A stretch of DNA of 64,000 nucleotides from an uncultured Saprospiraceae bacterium (GTDB lineage: Bacteria; Bacteroidota; Bacteroidia; Chitinophagales; Saprospiraceae): the NCBI GenBank assembly GCA_905480605.1, contig CAJQRD010000035.1, forward strand, positions 1 to 64,000, given 5' to 3'. Made by a program: the position numbers and the translations under genes. Under the pieces are notes generated by a model. That model did no database searches, was not told where the DNA came from, and saw only the letters and a program-made list of their open reading frames with translations. This document shows, in pieces, positions 18,301 through 27,154 of this stretch (positions within the stretch are counted from its first letter, which is position 1; each line of letters starts with the position of its first letter).

Positions 18301-19137
18301 ATGGCAACCAGGAACTACGACGGAAAAAAAATTAAAGGTGAATCTGCTACAGATATTGTGGACGCTTTGACGGTTGAAGAGGCGCTGGAAATTGACATTA
18401 ACAACAAACCATTCACAGTATCGATGCGAACACCAGGAGATGACAGCTTTCTAGTTAGAGGAATGCTTCATTCTGAAGGTATTATCAAGAATATCGACTT
18501 TCTCCCAAATATTACCCCTAAGAAAATAAACGGTGAAGGAATTGTGACAGTTGTTGAATTGACTATACCGGAAAATGAACTTGGAGAAGGATATGCAAAC
18601 AGCAGAAGCCTTATGTCTGTTTCTTCTTGCGGAATTTGTGGTAAAACAGAACTGTCGGATATATCAGTTGAGGGAGAGGCTTTAGATGATGATTCAAAAA
18701 TTGATGGCTCACTTATCGGAAAATTATTCAATAAGATGGAGGTACATCAACATGATTTTAAACAATCAGGAGGTACTCATGCCGCTGCAGCATTTAATTT
18801 AGATGGGGATTTGCTTTGTATAAAAGAGGATATTGGCCGTCACAACGCTGTAGATAAAGTAGTTGGGGAGCTAATTATTTCAAAAAAGTTGGAACAAGCT
18901 GCTATACTTACTGTAAGCGGTAGAATTTCGTATGAAATAATCATTAAATGCTTTAAAGCGAATATTCCATTTTTAGCTGCTGTATCTGCTCCATCGTCTT
19001 TGGCTGTAGATTATGCAAAAGAACTTGGGTTGACTCTTTTTGCATTTTGCCGAAGTGATCGTGCAACGTGTTATTCAAATCCCCAAAGAGTAAAGACAAC
19101 AAATATCTCCCAAGATATTGGGAATAAAGTAAGTTAA
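18301..19137 (+). CDS. fdhD: Formate dehydrogenase accessory sulfurtransferase FdhD
   Basis: A 278-residue FdhD protein. FdhD passes sulfur from a cysteine desulfurase to the bis-MGD molybdenum cofactor so that the formate dehydrogenase becomes active. The functional motif is Cys110-Gly-Ile-Cys113 in SSCGICGK. Also typical are TPGDDSFLVRGMLHSEGI near the N-terminus, GGTHAAAAF, and the nucleotide-binding EDIGRHNAVDKVVG. It lies 9 bp before the flavin subunit and in line with the catalytic subunit, forming one operon of three genes that matches its job of maturing that enzyme. Confidence 0.95.
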   Translation: MATRNYDGKKIKGESATDIVDALTVEEALEIDINNKPFTVSMRTPGDDSFLVRGMLHSEGIIKNIDFLPNITPKKINGEGIVTVVELTIPENELGEGYANSRSLMSVSSCGICGKTELSDISVEGEALDDDSKIDGSLIGKLFNKMEVHQHDFKQSGGTHAAAAFNLDGDLLCIKEDIGRHNAVDKVVGELIISKKLEQAAILTVSGRISYEIIIKCFKANIPFLAAVSAPSSLAVDYAKELGLTLFAFCRSDRATCYSNPQRVKTTNISQDIGNKVS

Positions 19138-19146
19138 ATAAAATAT

Positions 19147-20799
19147 ATGTCAGATAATTTAAGTGAATTATTGGGAAGAAAAGGTATTGACAAGAACCTT
19201 TTTAATGAAATGGGAGAACTGTCTATAACTAACGGTACTCCTAGTGATGATGATATGCGAAAACTGGCAAAAGAGTTTCTAGTTGGAACTGCCAATGCCT
19301 ACGGAACTGCTTCTTTTTATGATTTCATGAAACCAGAGAATAAAGGTAAAAAGGTGTATGTCTGTAATGGTAGTGCTTGTCTTTGTGCAGGATCACAAGA
19401 TAAGGTGGGGGAAGTTCTTAAAGAGCAGTTCAACGAAGATGAGATAGGTCATATGACCTGTTTGGGAAGATGTCATGAAAATAGTGCCTTTCATTACAAT
19501 GGAAAAAACTATTCGGGAGGAGCGATAAATAGTTTAAAAAATATAATTACTTCGGAAGAAGAATTAAACCATGATTCCTACATCGTTAAGGATAATGGCA
19601 ATGCGATTCTTACTGAAAATTTTACGAATATCTCGGATTATTATCAAGCCTTCAAAAAAGCATTGAAACAAGATTCTCAAGTGGTATTAGAAGAAATTAA
19701 AATCTCAAATGTTAGAGGACGTGGAGGTGCTGGGTTTCCAATGGGATTAAAACTGGAGTTTTGCCGAAATGTTGAAAACGAAACAAAGTTTATTATTTGT
19801 AATGCAGACGAAGGTGATCCAGGTGCTTATTCAGATCGATATTTACTTGAAGAAAGACCGCACTCGGTGTTGTTTGGAATGTTAATCTCAGGATATGTAA
19901 CACATGCCAGTTATGGTATCGTATACATAAGAGCAGAATATCCTGAAGCAGCGATAATAATGCAGAAAGCAATCGATGACCTTCGTACCAATGGCTTAAT
20001 TGGTGACAATATTGACGGAAGCGGATTTAATTTTGATTTTAAAATCATCAGGGCGCAAGGCTCTTATATTTGTGGAGAAGAAACGGCATTGATAAACTCT
20101 ATCGAAGGGCAACGTCCTGAAGTTAGAGTGCGCCCTCCTTTTCCCGCACAAAAAGGATTGTTTAACAAACCAACTACAGTAAATAATGTTGAAACTTTAG
20201 CTGCCTTACATTACATTATTGAAAACGGTGGCGAAGCTTGGAAAAACCTTGGTACGGATCGTTCTTCCGGAACTAAATTGGTTTGTTTGGATAGTTTCTT
20301 TAATAAGCCTGGAATGTATGAAGTTGAAATGGGAACACCCCTTTCTGAAGTAATTCATGATCTGGGAGGAGGATTTAAAACACCCGTAAAAGCATTGCAA
20401 ATTGGAGGACCACTAGGCGGATTGGTTCCTATCTCTAAAATAGACAACCTTAGTATCGATTTCGAATCCTTTTCTCAAGAAGGTTTTTTATTAGGACACG
20501 CTTCTGTGATTTGTGTTCCTGAAGATTTCCCAATAATGAAGTTTATTGAGCATTTGTTCGATTTTGCTTCTTATGAAAGCTGCGGAAAATGTTTTCCATG
20601 TAGACTAGGTACCAAGCGAGGTCAAGAATTATCAACCAAGGCATTGAATTCTGATTATAAAATTGATCGAAAACTATTTACCGATTTATTAACCACACTA
20701 GAACAAGGGTCTTTATGTGCCCATGGCGGAGGAATCCCATTGCCAATCCGAAATGCTATGCAATATTTTGAAAATGAATTGAAAGCATATTTTAGTTAG
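19147..20799 (+). CDS. NAD-linked formate dehydrogenase beta subunit (NuoE-NuoF-like fusion)
   Basis: A 550-residue diaphorase subunit. Residues 1-130 resemble NuoE: a helical part with AYGTASFYDF and a thioredoxin-like [2Fe-2S] domain with Cys73, Cys78, Cys105 and Cys109. From about 150 on it is NuoF-like: NVRGRGGAGFPMGLK (NADH loop), CNADEGDPGAYSDRYLLEER (FMN site), and a C-terminal [4Fe-4S] site with SCGKCFPCRLGT and a last Cys in SLCAHGGG. It should pass electrons from the molybdenum subunit to NAD+, via FMN, in the cytoplasm, as in the FdsB type of soluble formate dehydrogenase. The fusion replaces the separate gamma subunit (FdsG). Confidence 0.92.
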   Translation: MSDNLSELLGRKGIDKNLFNEMGELSITNGTPSDDDMRKLAKEFLVGTANAYGTASFYDFMKPENKGKKVYVCNGSACLCAGSQDKVGEVLKEQFNEDEIGHMTCLGRCHENSAFHYNGKNYSGGAINSLKNIITSEEELNHDSYIVKDNGNAILTENFTNISDYYQAFKKALKQDSQVVLEEIKISNVRGRGGAGFPMGLKLEFCRNVENETKFIICNADEGDPGAYSDRYLLEERPHSVLFGMLISGYVTHASYGIVYIRAEYPEAAIIMQKAIDDLRTNGLIGDNIDGSGFNFDFKIIRAQGSYICGEETALINSIEGQRPEVRVRPPFPAQKGLFNKPTTVNNVETLAALHYIIENGGEAWKNLGTDRSSGTKLVCLDSFFNKPGMYEVEMGTPLSEVIHDLGGGFKTPVKALQIGGPLGGLVPISKIDNLSIDFESFSQEGFLLGHASVICVPEDFPIMKFIEHLFDFASYESCGKCFPCRLGTKRGQELSTKALNSDYKIDRKLFTDLLTTLEQGSLCAHGGGIPLPIRNAMQYFENELKAYFS

Positions 20800-20813
20800 A
20801 AAAAGAAAAGCTT

Positions 20814-23540
20814 ATGAAGTTCGCGTATATAAATAATGAGCCATTCGAAATAAATGAAGGTGAAACAATGCTTTCGTTTATCAGACGATTTAAAGATAAG
20901 GATTTAGTTCCTACGCTTTGTGATGCACCTAATTTAGATCCTTTTGGTTCTTGCCGAGTGTGCAGTGTCGAAGTGGCACTAGAAGAAAACGGGAAACCCA
21001 AAACAGTGGCTTCTTGCCATACACCAGCAGCAGAGGGTCAGTACATTTATACAAGCACTGAAGCTATTCAAGATCTTCGGAAAAACATCATTGAGTTGGT
21101 TCTTACGGACCACCCGCTGGATTGTTTAACCTGCGAGGTCAATGGTAATTGTGAGCTTCAAACTGTAGCGGCGCAAGTTGGTATTCGAGAAGTAAGATAC
21201 CCAGAAGGTGAAAATCACCTCCACAAAGAAAAAGATTTGAGTCATCCTTATATGACTTCAGATATGTCAAAATGTATTAATTGTTACCGATGCGTTAGGG
21301 CTTGTGATGAAGTGCAAGGAGAGTTTGTGTTAAGTATGTCCGGTAGAGGATTTGATTCAACTATAATTAAAGGCTTGGACCAATCCTTTATGGAATCTGA
21401 TTGTGTGAGTTGTGGAGCCTGCTCTCAAGCCTGTCCCACTTCTGCTATTTCTGATATTTTTCAGTCAAAAGCAGTTCAAACTGGAGATACTACAAGGACA
21501 ATATGTACTTACTGTGGTGTGGGCTGCAACCTTGAAATTTCTACAAATAACGGTGAAATACTAAGTATTACTGCTCCATATGATGCAGAAGTAAATCAAG
21601 GACATACCTGTATTAAAGGGCGCTATGCTTTTAAATTCTATAATCACCAAGATCGATTGGATTCTCCAATGATCAAGCGTAACGGCTCGTTTGAAAAAGT
21701 AAGTTGGGACGAAGTCTATGAGTATATTGCTTCCAAGTTAAATTCCTATAAAGATGAATTTGGAGCTAATTCTATTGCTGGAATTTCCTCTGCACGCTGT
21801 ACCAATGAAGAGAACTATTTGATGCAGAAATTTATTCGTGCTGTAATTGGCACAAATAATATAGACGGGTGTGCAAGAGTATGTCATTCTCCAACAGCTT
21901 TAGGAATGCAAAGAACCTTCGGGACTGGAGCTGCCACCAATTCTATTGACGATTTAAAAGACGCCAATTGTATTATGGTAATTGGAGCAAACCCTACAGA
22001 TGCGCATCCTGTAACTGGGGCAAAGTTGAAGCAATTCGCTATGAAATCGGATAACGTTTCGATTGTAATTGACCCAAGGCGTACAGAACTCGCACGATAT
22101 GCAACCCATCATCTAGCACTCCGTCCAGGAACTAATGTAGCATTGCTTAATATGATGATGTATTATATCATTTCTGAAGGCGTAGCCGACCGTTCATTTA
22201 TTGAGGATAGAACAGAAGGATATGAAGATTTTAAAAACGAACTATTAAATATAGATATTGATGCATTAGAAAAAGTTACTGGTGTACCAAAAGAAGAAGT
22301 GAAAGCAGCTGCTGTAGCTTATGCAACAGCAAAAAATGCGATGTCTTTCCATGGGCTTGGAGTTACAGAACATTCACAGGGAACTTTTACAGTAATTCAA
22401 ATTGCTGATCTGGCACTATTAACAGGAAATATAGGAAGACGTGGTGTTGGAGTGAATCCATTACGAGGACAAAACAATGTTCAAGGAAGCGCAGATATGG
22501 GCGTTCAACCACACCAAGGCGCAGGCTATCTTGACGTCACTAGTGACGAGGTGAATAAACAGTATAATGAATTCTATGGGGTTGATGTTCCAAAAGAGAT
22601 TGGTTATAAAATTCCCGAAATGTTCGACGCGGCACTTGAAGGAAAATTAAAAGCACTCTGGGTTATAGGTGAAGATATTGTACAAACCGATCCAAATACA
22701 AAAAAGGTTATAAAGGCATTGGAGAATACTGATCTGGTTATTGTTCAGGAGCTATTTATGACGGAAACCGCTAAATATGCAGATGTCATTTTACCAGGAG
22801 CTTCGTTTTTAGAAAAAAGCGGCACATTCACCAATGGTGAAAGACGTGTACAAGCAGTCCGTCAGGTTGTGGAACCGATTACGGGATCAAAACCAGATGG
22901 TCAAATTATAGTCGAAATTATGAACAAGATGAGCTATGCTCAACCGGACTATACTCCTGATGGAATGTTAAAAGAGATTTCCCAAATTGTTCCATTCTTT
23001 GCTGGTATTACTTGGGAGAATCTCGGGATTAACGGACTTCAATGGCCAGTAGCAAAAGATGGTACGGACACTCAAATTTTACATACTTCTGATTTTAAAA
23101 GAGGTAAAGGATATTTTGAATTTAACCCTTGGGTAGAAACTATGGAGTTGCAAACGCATGCTAAGGATTTTCCATACATCCTTACTACGAATAGGGAGTT
23201 GGAGCATTATAACTGTGGTGCTATGACACGAAGAACGGCAAATGAACAAATCTTATCGGATGATTATTTAATGATCAATCCTCAGGACGCCGCTGACAAC
23301 CTAATCAATGATGGCGATTACATTTGTATTGAATCCCCACGTGGAAAAGTAGATGTCAAAGCTAGAATAACAGACGATGTAAAAAAAGGGATACTCAGTA
23401 CAACTTTTCACTTTCCTGAAATAATGATAAATAATTTAACAGGAGACATTCATGATTCTGAAGCTATGTGCCCAGAATATAAGGTTGTCGCAGTAAGAAT
23501 AAGAAAAAGCAAAGGAAAGTTTAAAAAGCAACTAACTTAG
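20814..23540 (+). CDS. fdhF: Formate dehydrogenase alpha (catalytic molybdopterin) subunit
   Basis: A 908-residue bis-MGD enzyme oxidising formate to CO2. Domains in order: N-terminal [2Fe-2S] ferredoxin (Cys36, 47, 50, 68), the His-Cys3 [4Fe-4S] NuoG-like motif (HPLDCLTCEVNGNCEL, about 100-115), two 4Fe-4S ferredoxin motifs (CINCYRCVRACDE and CVSCGACSQACPTSA), the molybdopterin-oxidoreductase [4Fe-4S] motif (CTYCGVGCNLE), then the catalytic and C-terminal dinucleotide-binding domains. The Mo ligand is Cys357 in RVCHSPT, followed by the active-site His358; it is not selenocysteine. It has no Tat signal, so it acts in the cytoplasm with the upstream NuoEF-like subunit, 14 bp away. Formate oxidation is the best call; CO2 reduction is possible for this class. 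Confidence 0.93.
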   Translation: MKFAYINNEPFEINEGETMLSFIRRFKDKDLVPTLCDAPNLDPFGSCRVCSVEVALEENGKPKTVASCHTPAAEGQYIYTSTEAIQDLRKNIIELVLTDHPLDCLTCEVNGNCELQTVAAQVGIREVRYPEGENHLHKEKDLSHPYMTSDMSKCINCYRCVRACDEVQGEFVLSMSGRGFDSTIIKGLDQSFMESDCVSCGACSQACPTSAISDIFQSKAVQTGDTTRTICTYCGVGCNLEISTNNGEILSITAPYDAEVNQGHTCIKGRYAFKFYNHQDRLDSPMIKRNGSFEKVSWDEVYEYIASKLNSYKDEFGANSIAGISSARCTNEENYLMQKFIRAVIGTNNIDGCARVCHSPTALGMQRTFGTGAATNSIDDLKDANCIMVIGANPTDAHPVTGAKLKQFAMKSDNVSIVIDPRRTELARYATHHLALRPGTNVALLNMMMYYIISEGVADRSFIEDRTEGYEDFKNELLNIDIDALEKVTGVPKEEVKAAAVAYATAKNAMSFHGLGVTEHSQGTFTVIQIADLALLTGNIGRRGVGVNPLRGQNNVQGSADMGVQPHQGAGYLDVTSDEVNKQYNEFYGVDVPKEIGYKIPEMFDAALEGKLKALWVIGEDIVQTDPNTKKVIKALENTDLVIVQELFMTETAKYADVILPGASFLEKSGTFTNGERRVQAVRQVVEPITGSKPDGQIIVEIMNKMSYAQPDYTPDGMLKEISQIVPFFAGITWENLGINGLQWPVAKDGTDTQILHTSDFKRGKGYFEFNPWVETMELQTHAKDFPYILTTNRELEHYNCGAMTRRTANEQILSDDYLMINPQDAADNLINDGDYICIESPRGKVDVKARITDDVKKGILSTTFHFPEIMINNLTGDIHDSEAMCPEYKVVAVRIRKSKGKFKKQLT

Positions 23541-24456
23541 GGGTTCATGTTATACTTGATTTGCCTTTATGAATATTATTTTTGCAAGTAATCTCGATAA
23601 CGTTGATGACTTGGGGTTATTCTCTAATGCTAACGTATACAATATAGATGATTGTACGAAAATTGTGATGCTTATGTGAATTTTACCACTGGCTTTAATC
23701 TTAGTAAAATGTAATAAGAAAAGTCACAGCATGGCGACACATTTTCTACTTTGAAAAAACGTATAAAAAATAAACCAAATGAAATCAGATGGAGGCAAAA
23801 ACTTCAATGCTTTACATTGATTCATTATGGATTTTAAAATATACCCTAAAGAGGCTGATGAAATAAATAATACACCCCGCTTTGCAATTTGCGATGGATG
23901 TGGTAATGTTGTTTATAATTATTCGATTAAGATTTTTTCAATTGTTTATCAAATTCAAGTATTATAGTCAGATTTTACTTTTGAGGTATTTGCTGATGAT
24001 ATAACTGTGCTTAAGTGATATCAAAGAAGTTAGGTATTCAATTTTAATTCCAGATATTTCAATTTTCCGAAGTCTGTATCTGATCTCTGGCCCCTGTTAT
24101 CTGATCTCTGTCTTCTATCTTCTGATCTCTGTCTTCTATTGTCTGATTTCTGGCTCTTATTGTCTTATCTCTGGCCCCTGTCTTCTGATTATGTAAAACC
24201 GACCTTACCCATTATTCTGTTTATAGTCTAAGACTTATGACTTGTCCGAAAAATCTATCCTTTCGACCATAAAGCCTCAAATTTTGTAACGTATTTTTTG
24301 ATTTTTTCGTCTTTATTTCGCCAGTGCTTTTAATCTATTGATGGTTTAGATTAGACAGAATTACATTCAATCTGGTATATAAAAGTGCTATAAACAGTAC
24401 TTGGTTAAGCATAGTAACAAATTAACCCTTTACCTTTGACCAAACTAAAACGACTT
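23541..24456. other. Long gene-free stretch between the formate dehydrogenase and TonB receptor genes
   Basis: This 0.9-kb stretch has no long frame. It holds a doubtful 46-codon frame at 23827-23967 (MDFKIYPKEADEINNTPRFA, then ICDGCGNVV), which looks like the start of a lost gene, and a 21-bp tandem repeat at 24079-24190. The sequence TACCTTTG at 24431-24438 matches the Bacteroidota -7 element TAnnTTTG just upstream of the receptor's ATG, but a -33 element at the right spacing is not evident. Confidence 0.5.
24079..24190 (+). repeat. 21-bp tandem repeat, about 5.3 copies
   Basis: Units start at 24079, 24100, 24121, 24142 and 24163, with a partial sixth at 24184. The core is TCTGATCTCTG, followed by a variable GCCCCTGTTA or TCTTCTATCT type tail. 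The period of 21 would keep a reading frame, but there is no start codon or open frame around it, so it looks like a non-coding minisatellite. It has no spacers, so it is not a CRISPR array. Confidence 0.85.
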
Positions 24457-26871
24457 ATGAAAAACTTAATAACTTTAATCTTTCTACTTTTCTCATTTTC
24501 TGCTTTCACACAAACTGCAAATATATCCGGTGCTGTAAAAGATAGCGATGGTAAATATTTAGAATTTGCAAATGTGTTGCTTTTAAGTGCTAAGGACTCT
24601 AGTCTTGTTAGAGGTGCAATCAGTGAAGAGAATGGTGCTTATGTTTTTGAAAATATAAGTATGGGCGAATACTTAATTGAAACCTCTCTAGTGGGTTTTG
24701 GAAATGGTCAAAGTTCACTGATTAATTTTGATGGAAAAACAGATTTTTCTGTAAATGAAATTCAATTGGAAAATGGTATTGAAATAGATGAAATAACAGT
24801 GGTTGGTAAAAAACCTTTTGTGGAATTAAGAGCTGATAAAATGATTGTAAATGTGGCAAACAGTTCTGTCAATGTTGGAAATTCAGCACTTGAAGTTTTG
24901 GCCAAATCCCCTGGCGTTACGATCGATAACAACAATAATATAAGTTTGAGAGGTAAGCAAGGAGTACTGGTTACAATCAATGGTAAAAATCAATACTTGT
25001 CCGGCGATGAGATTTCAAGGTTATTAGAAACTATGCCTTCGTCAAATATTGAAACTATTGAAATAATAACAAACCCATCTGCTAAATATGATGCTGAAGG
25101 CAACTCTGGTATAATAAATATTGTGTTGAAGAAGAACGAAAATTTAGGAACAAATGGTAATATTTCTACAACCTTAAGGCAAGGAATTAATACCAGTCAT
25201 TTTCATAATATTGGTTTAAATAACAGATCAGAAAAATTAAATATTTATGGAAATGCAGAGTATTACGATTGGGGTTGGTCTCAAGATTTGGGATTGCTAA
25301 GAAATATCAATTATTTAGAAGGTGTTACTGTTTTTGATCAAAATTCTGAAATGCGTGAAGTTGGTAATGGTTATAATGTAAAACTAGGAATGGACTGGTC
25401 TTTAGCTGAAAATAGCACATTGGGTTTCTTGGTCAAAAGGAATGAAGGTGGCGAACAAAATTATAATGACAACATAACTACAATTACTGGTGACAACATG
25501 CCTGAATTTGAAAGATTGGTTGTTGATGCTGATGGAGATGAAGATTATATGTCAAATACCTACAATGTCAATTTTACACAAAAACTTTCTGAAAAAGGAA
25601 TGAAATTGACTTTGGATGCTGATTACAGCGATTACTTAAATGAGCAAGATTTTGTTTATGGAAATTTCTTCAGGGACAATAATGATATTGCAGTCTTAGA
25701 TCCTTATTTTTTAAGAAACAATCAAAAAATTGATATCGATATTTTTGCTACGACTGCAGATTTAGAAATACCTATTTCTGAAACGGTTAATATAGAAACA
25801 GGCTTAAAGCTAAGCCTGGTATCAACCGAAAGTAACACCAAATTTGAATCTTTGAATATGGATGATGTTTGGGTTCTTGAGCCTTTGCGAACCAATGATT
25901 TTATTTATAATGAAGATGTATATGCGGGATATGTAAATGGTAGCTTTTCATTTCTAAATATTATGTTTCAAGCAGGATTACGATTAGAGCATACTGAATC
26001 TAAAGGAGTCTCAATGACTACTGGCTCTGATGTCCCAAGAAGCTATACCAATATTTTTCCTTCCTTGAGTATGTCTAAGCAATTTGGTGAAAGACACAAT
26101 GTAAGTTTGTCATTTAGCAGAAGATTAGAAAGACCAAATTATAAAAAGTTAAACCCTTTTGTGGATTATTTGGATCAATACACATTCCAAAAAGGAAATC
26201 CGTTTTTAAATCCTCAGTACTCTAACAGTATTGGATTAAACTATGCATTAGGCAATTCACTTTTTATAGCAGCAAATTATAGCCACACTACTGATGCAAT
26301 CTCAGATATATTGGAACAGAACAGTGCTACAAATACAACATTTCAAACCAATGATAATCTGGACAACACACACAGTGCAAGTTTGACGATCTCCGCTCCT
26401 AAAGTTTGGGCTGAATGGTGGACTTCTTGTTTGAATGCCACTGGATTCTACAATGACTTCGTATCAGTATTAAATGATGGTAGTAATCTTGACAACAAAA
26501 GTTTTGGAGCTCAGGTAAGCTTTAATAATGAAATTCAACTACCAGCTGGTATAAACATGGAAGTTTCTGGTTCATATCAATCTAAATTGGTTTATGGGCA
26601 GTTAACTATAGAACCACAAGGTAGATTGGATTTTGGGTTTTCAAAAAGGTTATTTGATGGTAAAGGAAACATTAAATTGAGTGCAAGTGATGTTCTATTA
26701 ACTTCAAACAGTAAAGTTTATATCGATCAAAATGATGTCAACTTATTTGTAAATCAAGTAAATGATACTAGAAGAGTTTCATTAAACTTCACCTATAATT
26801 TTGGTAATCAGAAGGTAAAGGGTGCAAGGAAAAGAAAAACATCTTCTTCTGATGAGAGCAATAGAATTTAA
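24457..26871 (+). CDS. TonB-dependent receptor-like outer membrane protein (carboxypeptidase-regulatory plus beta-barrel)
   Basis: An 804-residue outer membrane protein from ATG 24457, which begins a good signal peptide (MKNLITLIFLLFSFSAFTQ); the frame extends to a TTG at 24436, but that adds an unlikely leader. Residues 22-100 form a carboxypeptidase-regulatory-like beta-sandwich (ISGAVKDSDGKYLEFANVLL). The plug domain follows (SALEVLAKSPGVTID, INIVLKKN) and then an 'outer membrane beta-barrel protein 3' type barrel (FSRRLERPNYKKLNPFVDY, LNFTYNFGNQK). It is of the SusC-related group without a SusD partner; cargo unknown. It ends with a basic tail (KGARKRKTSSSDESNRI), unusual for a barrel, and is followed by a terminator. 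Confidence 0.85.
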   Translation: MKNLITLIFLLFSFSAFTQTANISGAVKDSDGKYLEFANVLLLSAKDSSLVRGAISEENGAYVFENISMGEYLIETSLVGFGNGQSSLINFDGKTDFSVNEIQLENGIEIDEITVVGKKPFVELRADKMIVNVANSSVNVGNSALEVLAKSPGVTIDNNNNISLRGKQGVLVTINGKNQYLSGDEISRLLETMPSSNIETIEIITNPSAKYDAEGNSGIINIVLKKNENLGTNGNISTTLRQGINTSHFHNIGLNNRSEKLNIYGNAEYYDWGWSQDLGLLRNINYLEGVTVFDQNSEMREVGNGYNVKLGMDWSLAENSTLGFLVKRNEGGEQNYNDNITTITGDNMPEFERLVVDADGDEDYMSNTYNVNFTQKLSEKGMKLTLDADYSDYLNEQDFVYGNFFRDNNDIAVLDPYFLRNNQKIDIDIFATTADLEIPISETVNIETGLKLSLVSTESNTKFESLNMDDVWVLEPLRTNDFIYNEDVYAGYVNGSFSFLNIMFQAGLRLEHTESKGVSMTTGSDVPRSYTNIFPSLSMSKQFGERHNVSLSFSRRLERPNYKKLNPFVDYLDQYTFQKGNPFLNPQYSNSIGLNYALGNSLFIAANYSHTTDAISDILEQNSATNTTFQTNDNLDNTHSASLTISAPKVWAEWWTSCLNATGFYNDFVSVLNDGSNLDNKSFGAQVSFNNEIQLPAGINMEVSGSYQSKLVYGQLTIEPQGRLDFGFSKRLFDGKGNIKLSASDVLLTSNSKVYIDQNDVNLFVNQVNDTRRVSLNFTYNFGNQKVKGARKRKTSSSDESNRI

Positions 26872-26894
26872 GAATAAGTAAATTTCTCCAAAAG

Positions 26895-26930
26895 AAAAAG
26901 CAGGTCAACCTAGTGGTTCATCTGCTTTTT
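26895..26930 (+). terminator. Terminator after the TonB receptor gene
   Basis: AAAAAGCAG (26895-26903) pairs with CTGCTTTTT (26922-26930); an inner AACC/GGTT pairing extends the stem, and further T follow. Confidence 0.7.
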
Positions 26931-26963
26931 TTATGTAAAATACTATGGCTTTGCTTTGATAGA

Positions 26964-27002
26964 GCTCCGCTCTGTCAGAGCAAAGCTCTGACAGAGCGGA
27001 GC
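26964..27002. repeat. Perfect 18-bp inverted repeat with a 3-base loop
   Basis: GCTCCGCTCTGTCAGAGC (26964-26981), AAA, GCTCTGACAGAGCGGAGC (26985-27002): all 18 positions pair. Each arm itself contains the near-palindrome GCTCTG-N-CAGAGC, so the element could also fold as two small hairpins. There is no T tract, so it is not a classical terminator. It sits between the terminator of the TonB receptor and alanine dehydrogenase and is far more GC-rich than its surroundings. Confidence 0.9.
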
Positions 27003-27154
27003 CTCCTCAGAATTAACATCTTTGAGCATCCGTGTTGCTTATTAAGAATTACCCGATAAATTCAGAGAATAGTTACAAATATCTTTGGAGTTTCGATTAT
27101 ATTAGCTGTCGATTAAACTCAACAAAATTATTTAAACCAACTAATTTAATTGAA

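Noticed and set aside
21877-21885. Selenocysteine in the formate dehydrogenase active site
   Set aside because: The codon at position 357 is TGT (Cys); there is no TGA in the frame.
24079-24190. Possible CRISPR array
   Set aside because: Units are directly adjacent with no unique spacers of constant length, are only 21 bp, and no cas gene is near.
27032-27154. N-terminal extension of alanine dehydrogenase
   Set aside because: The 41 extra codons are not part of the family and ATG 27155 gives the normal length.
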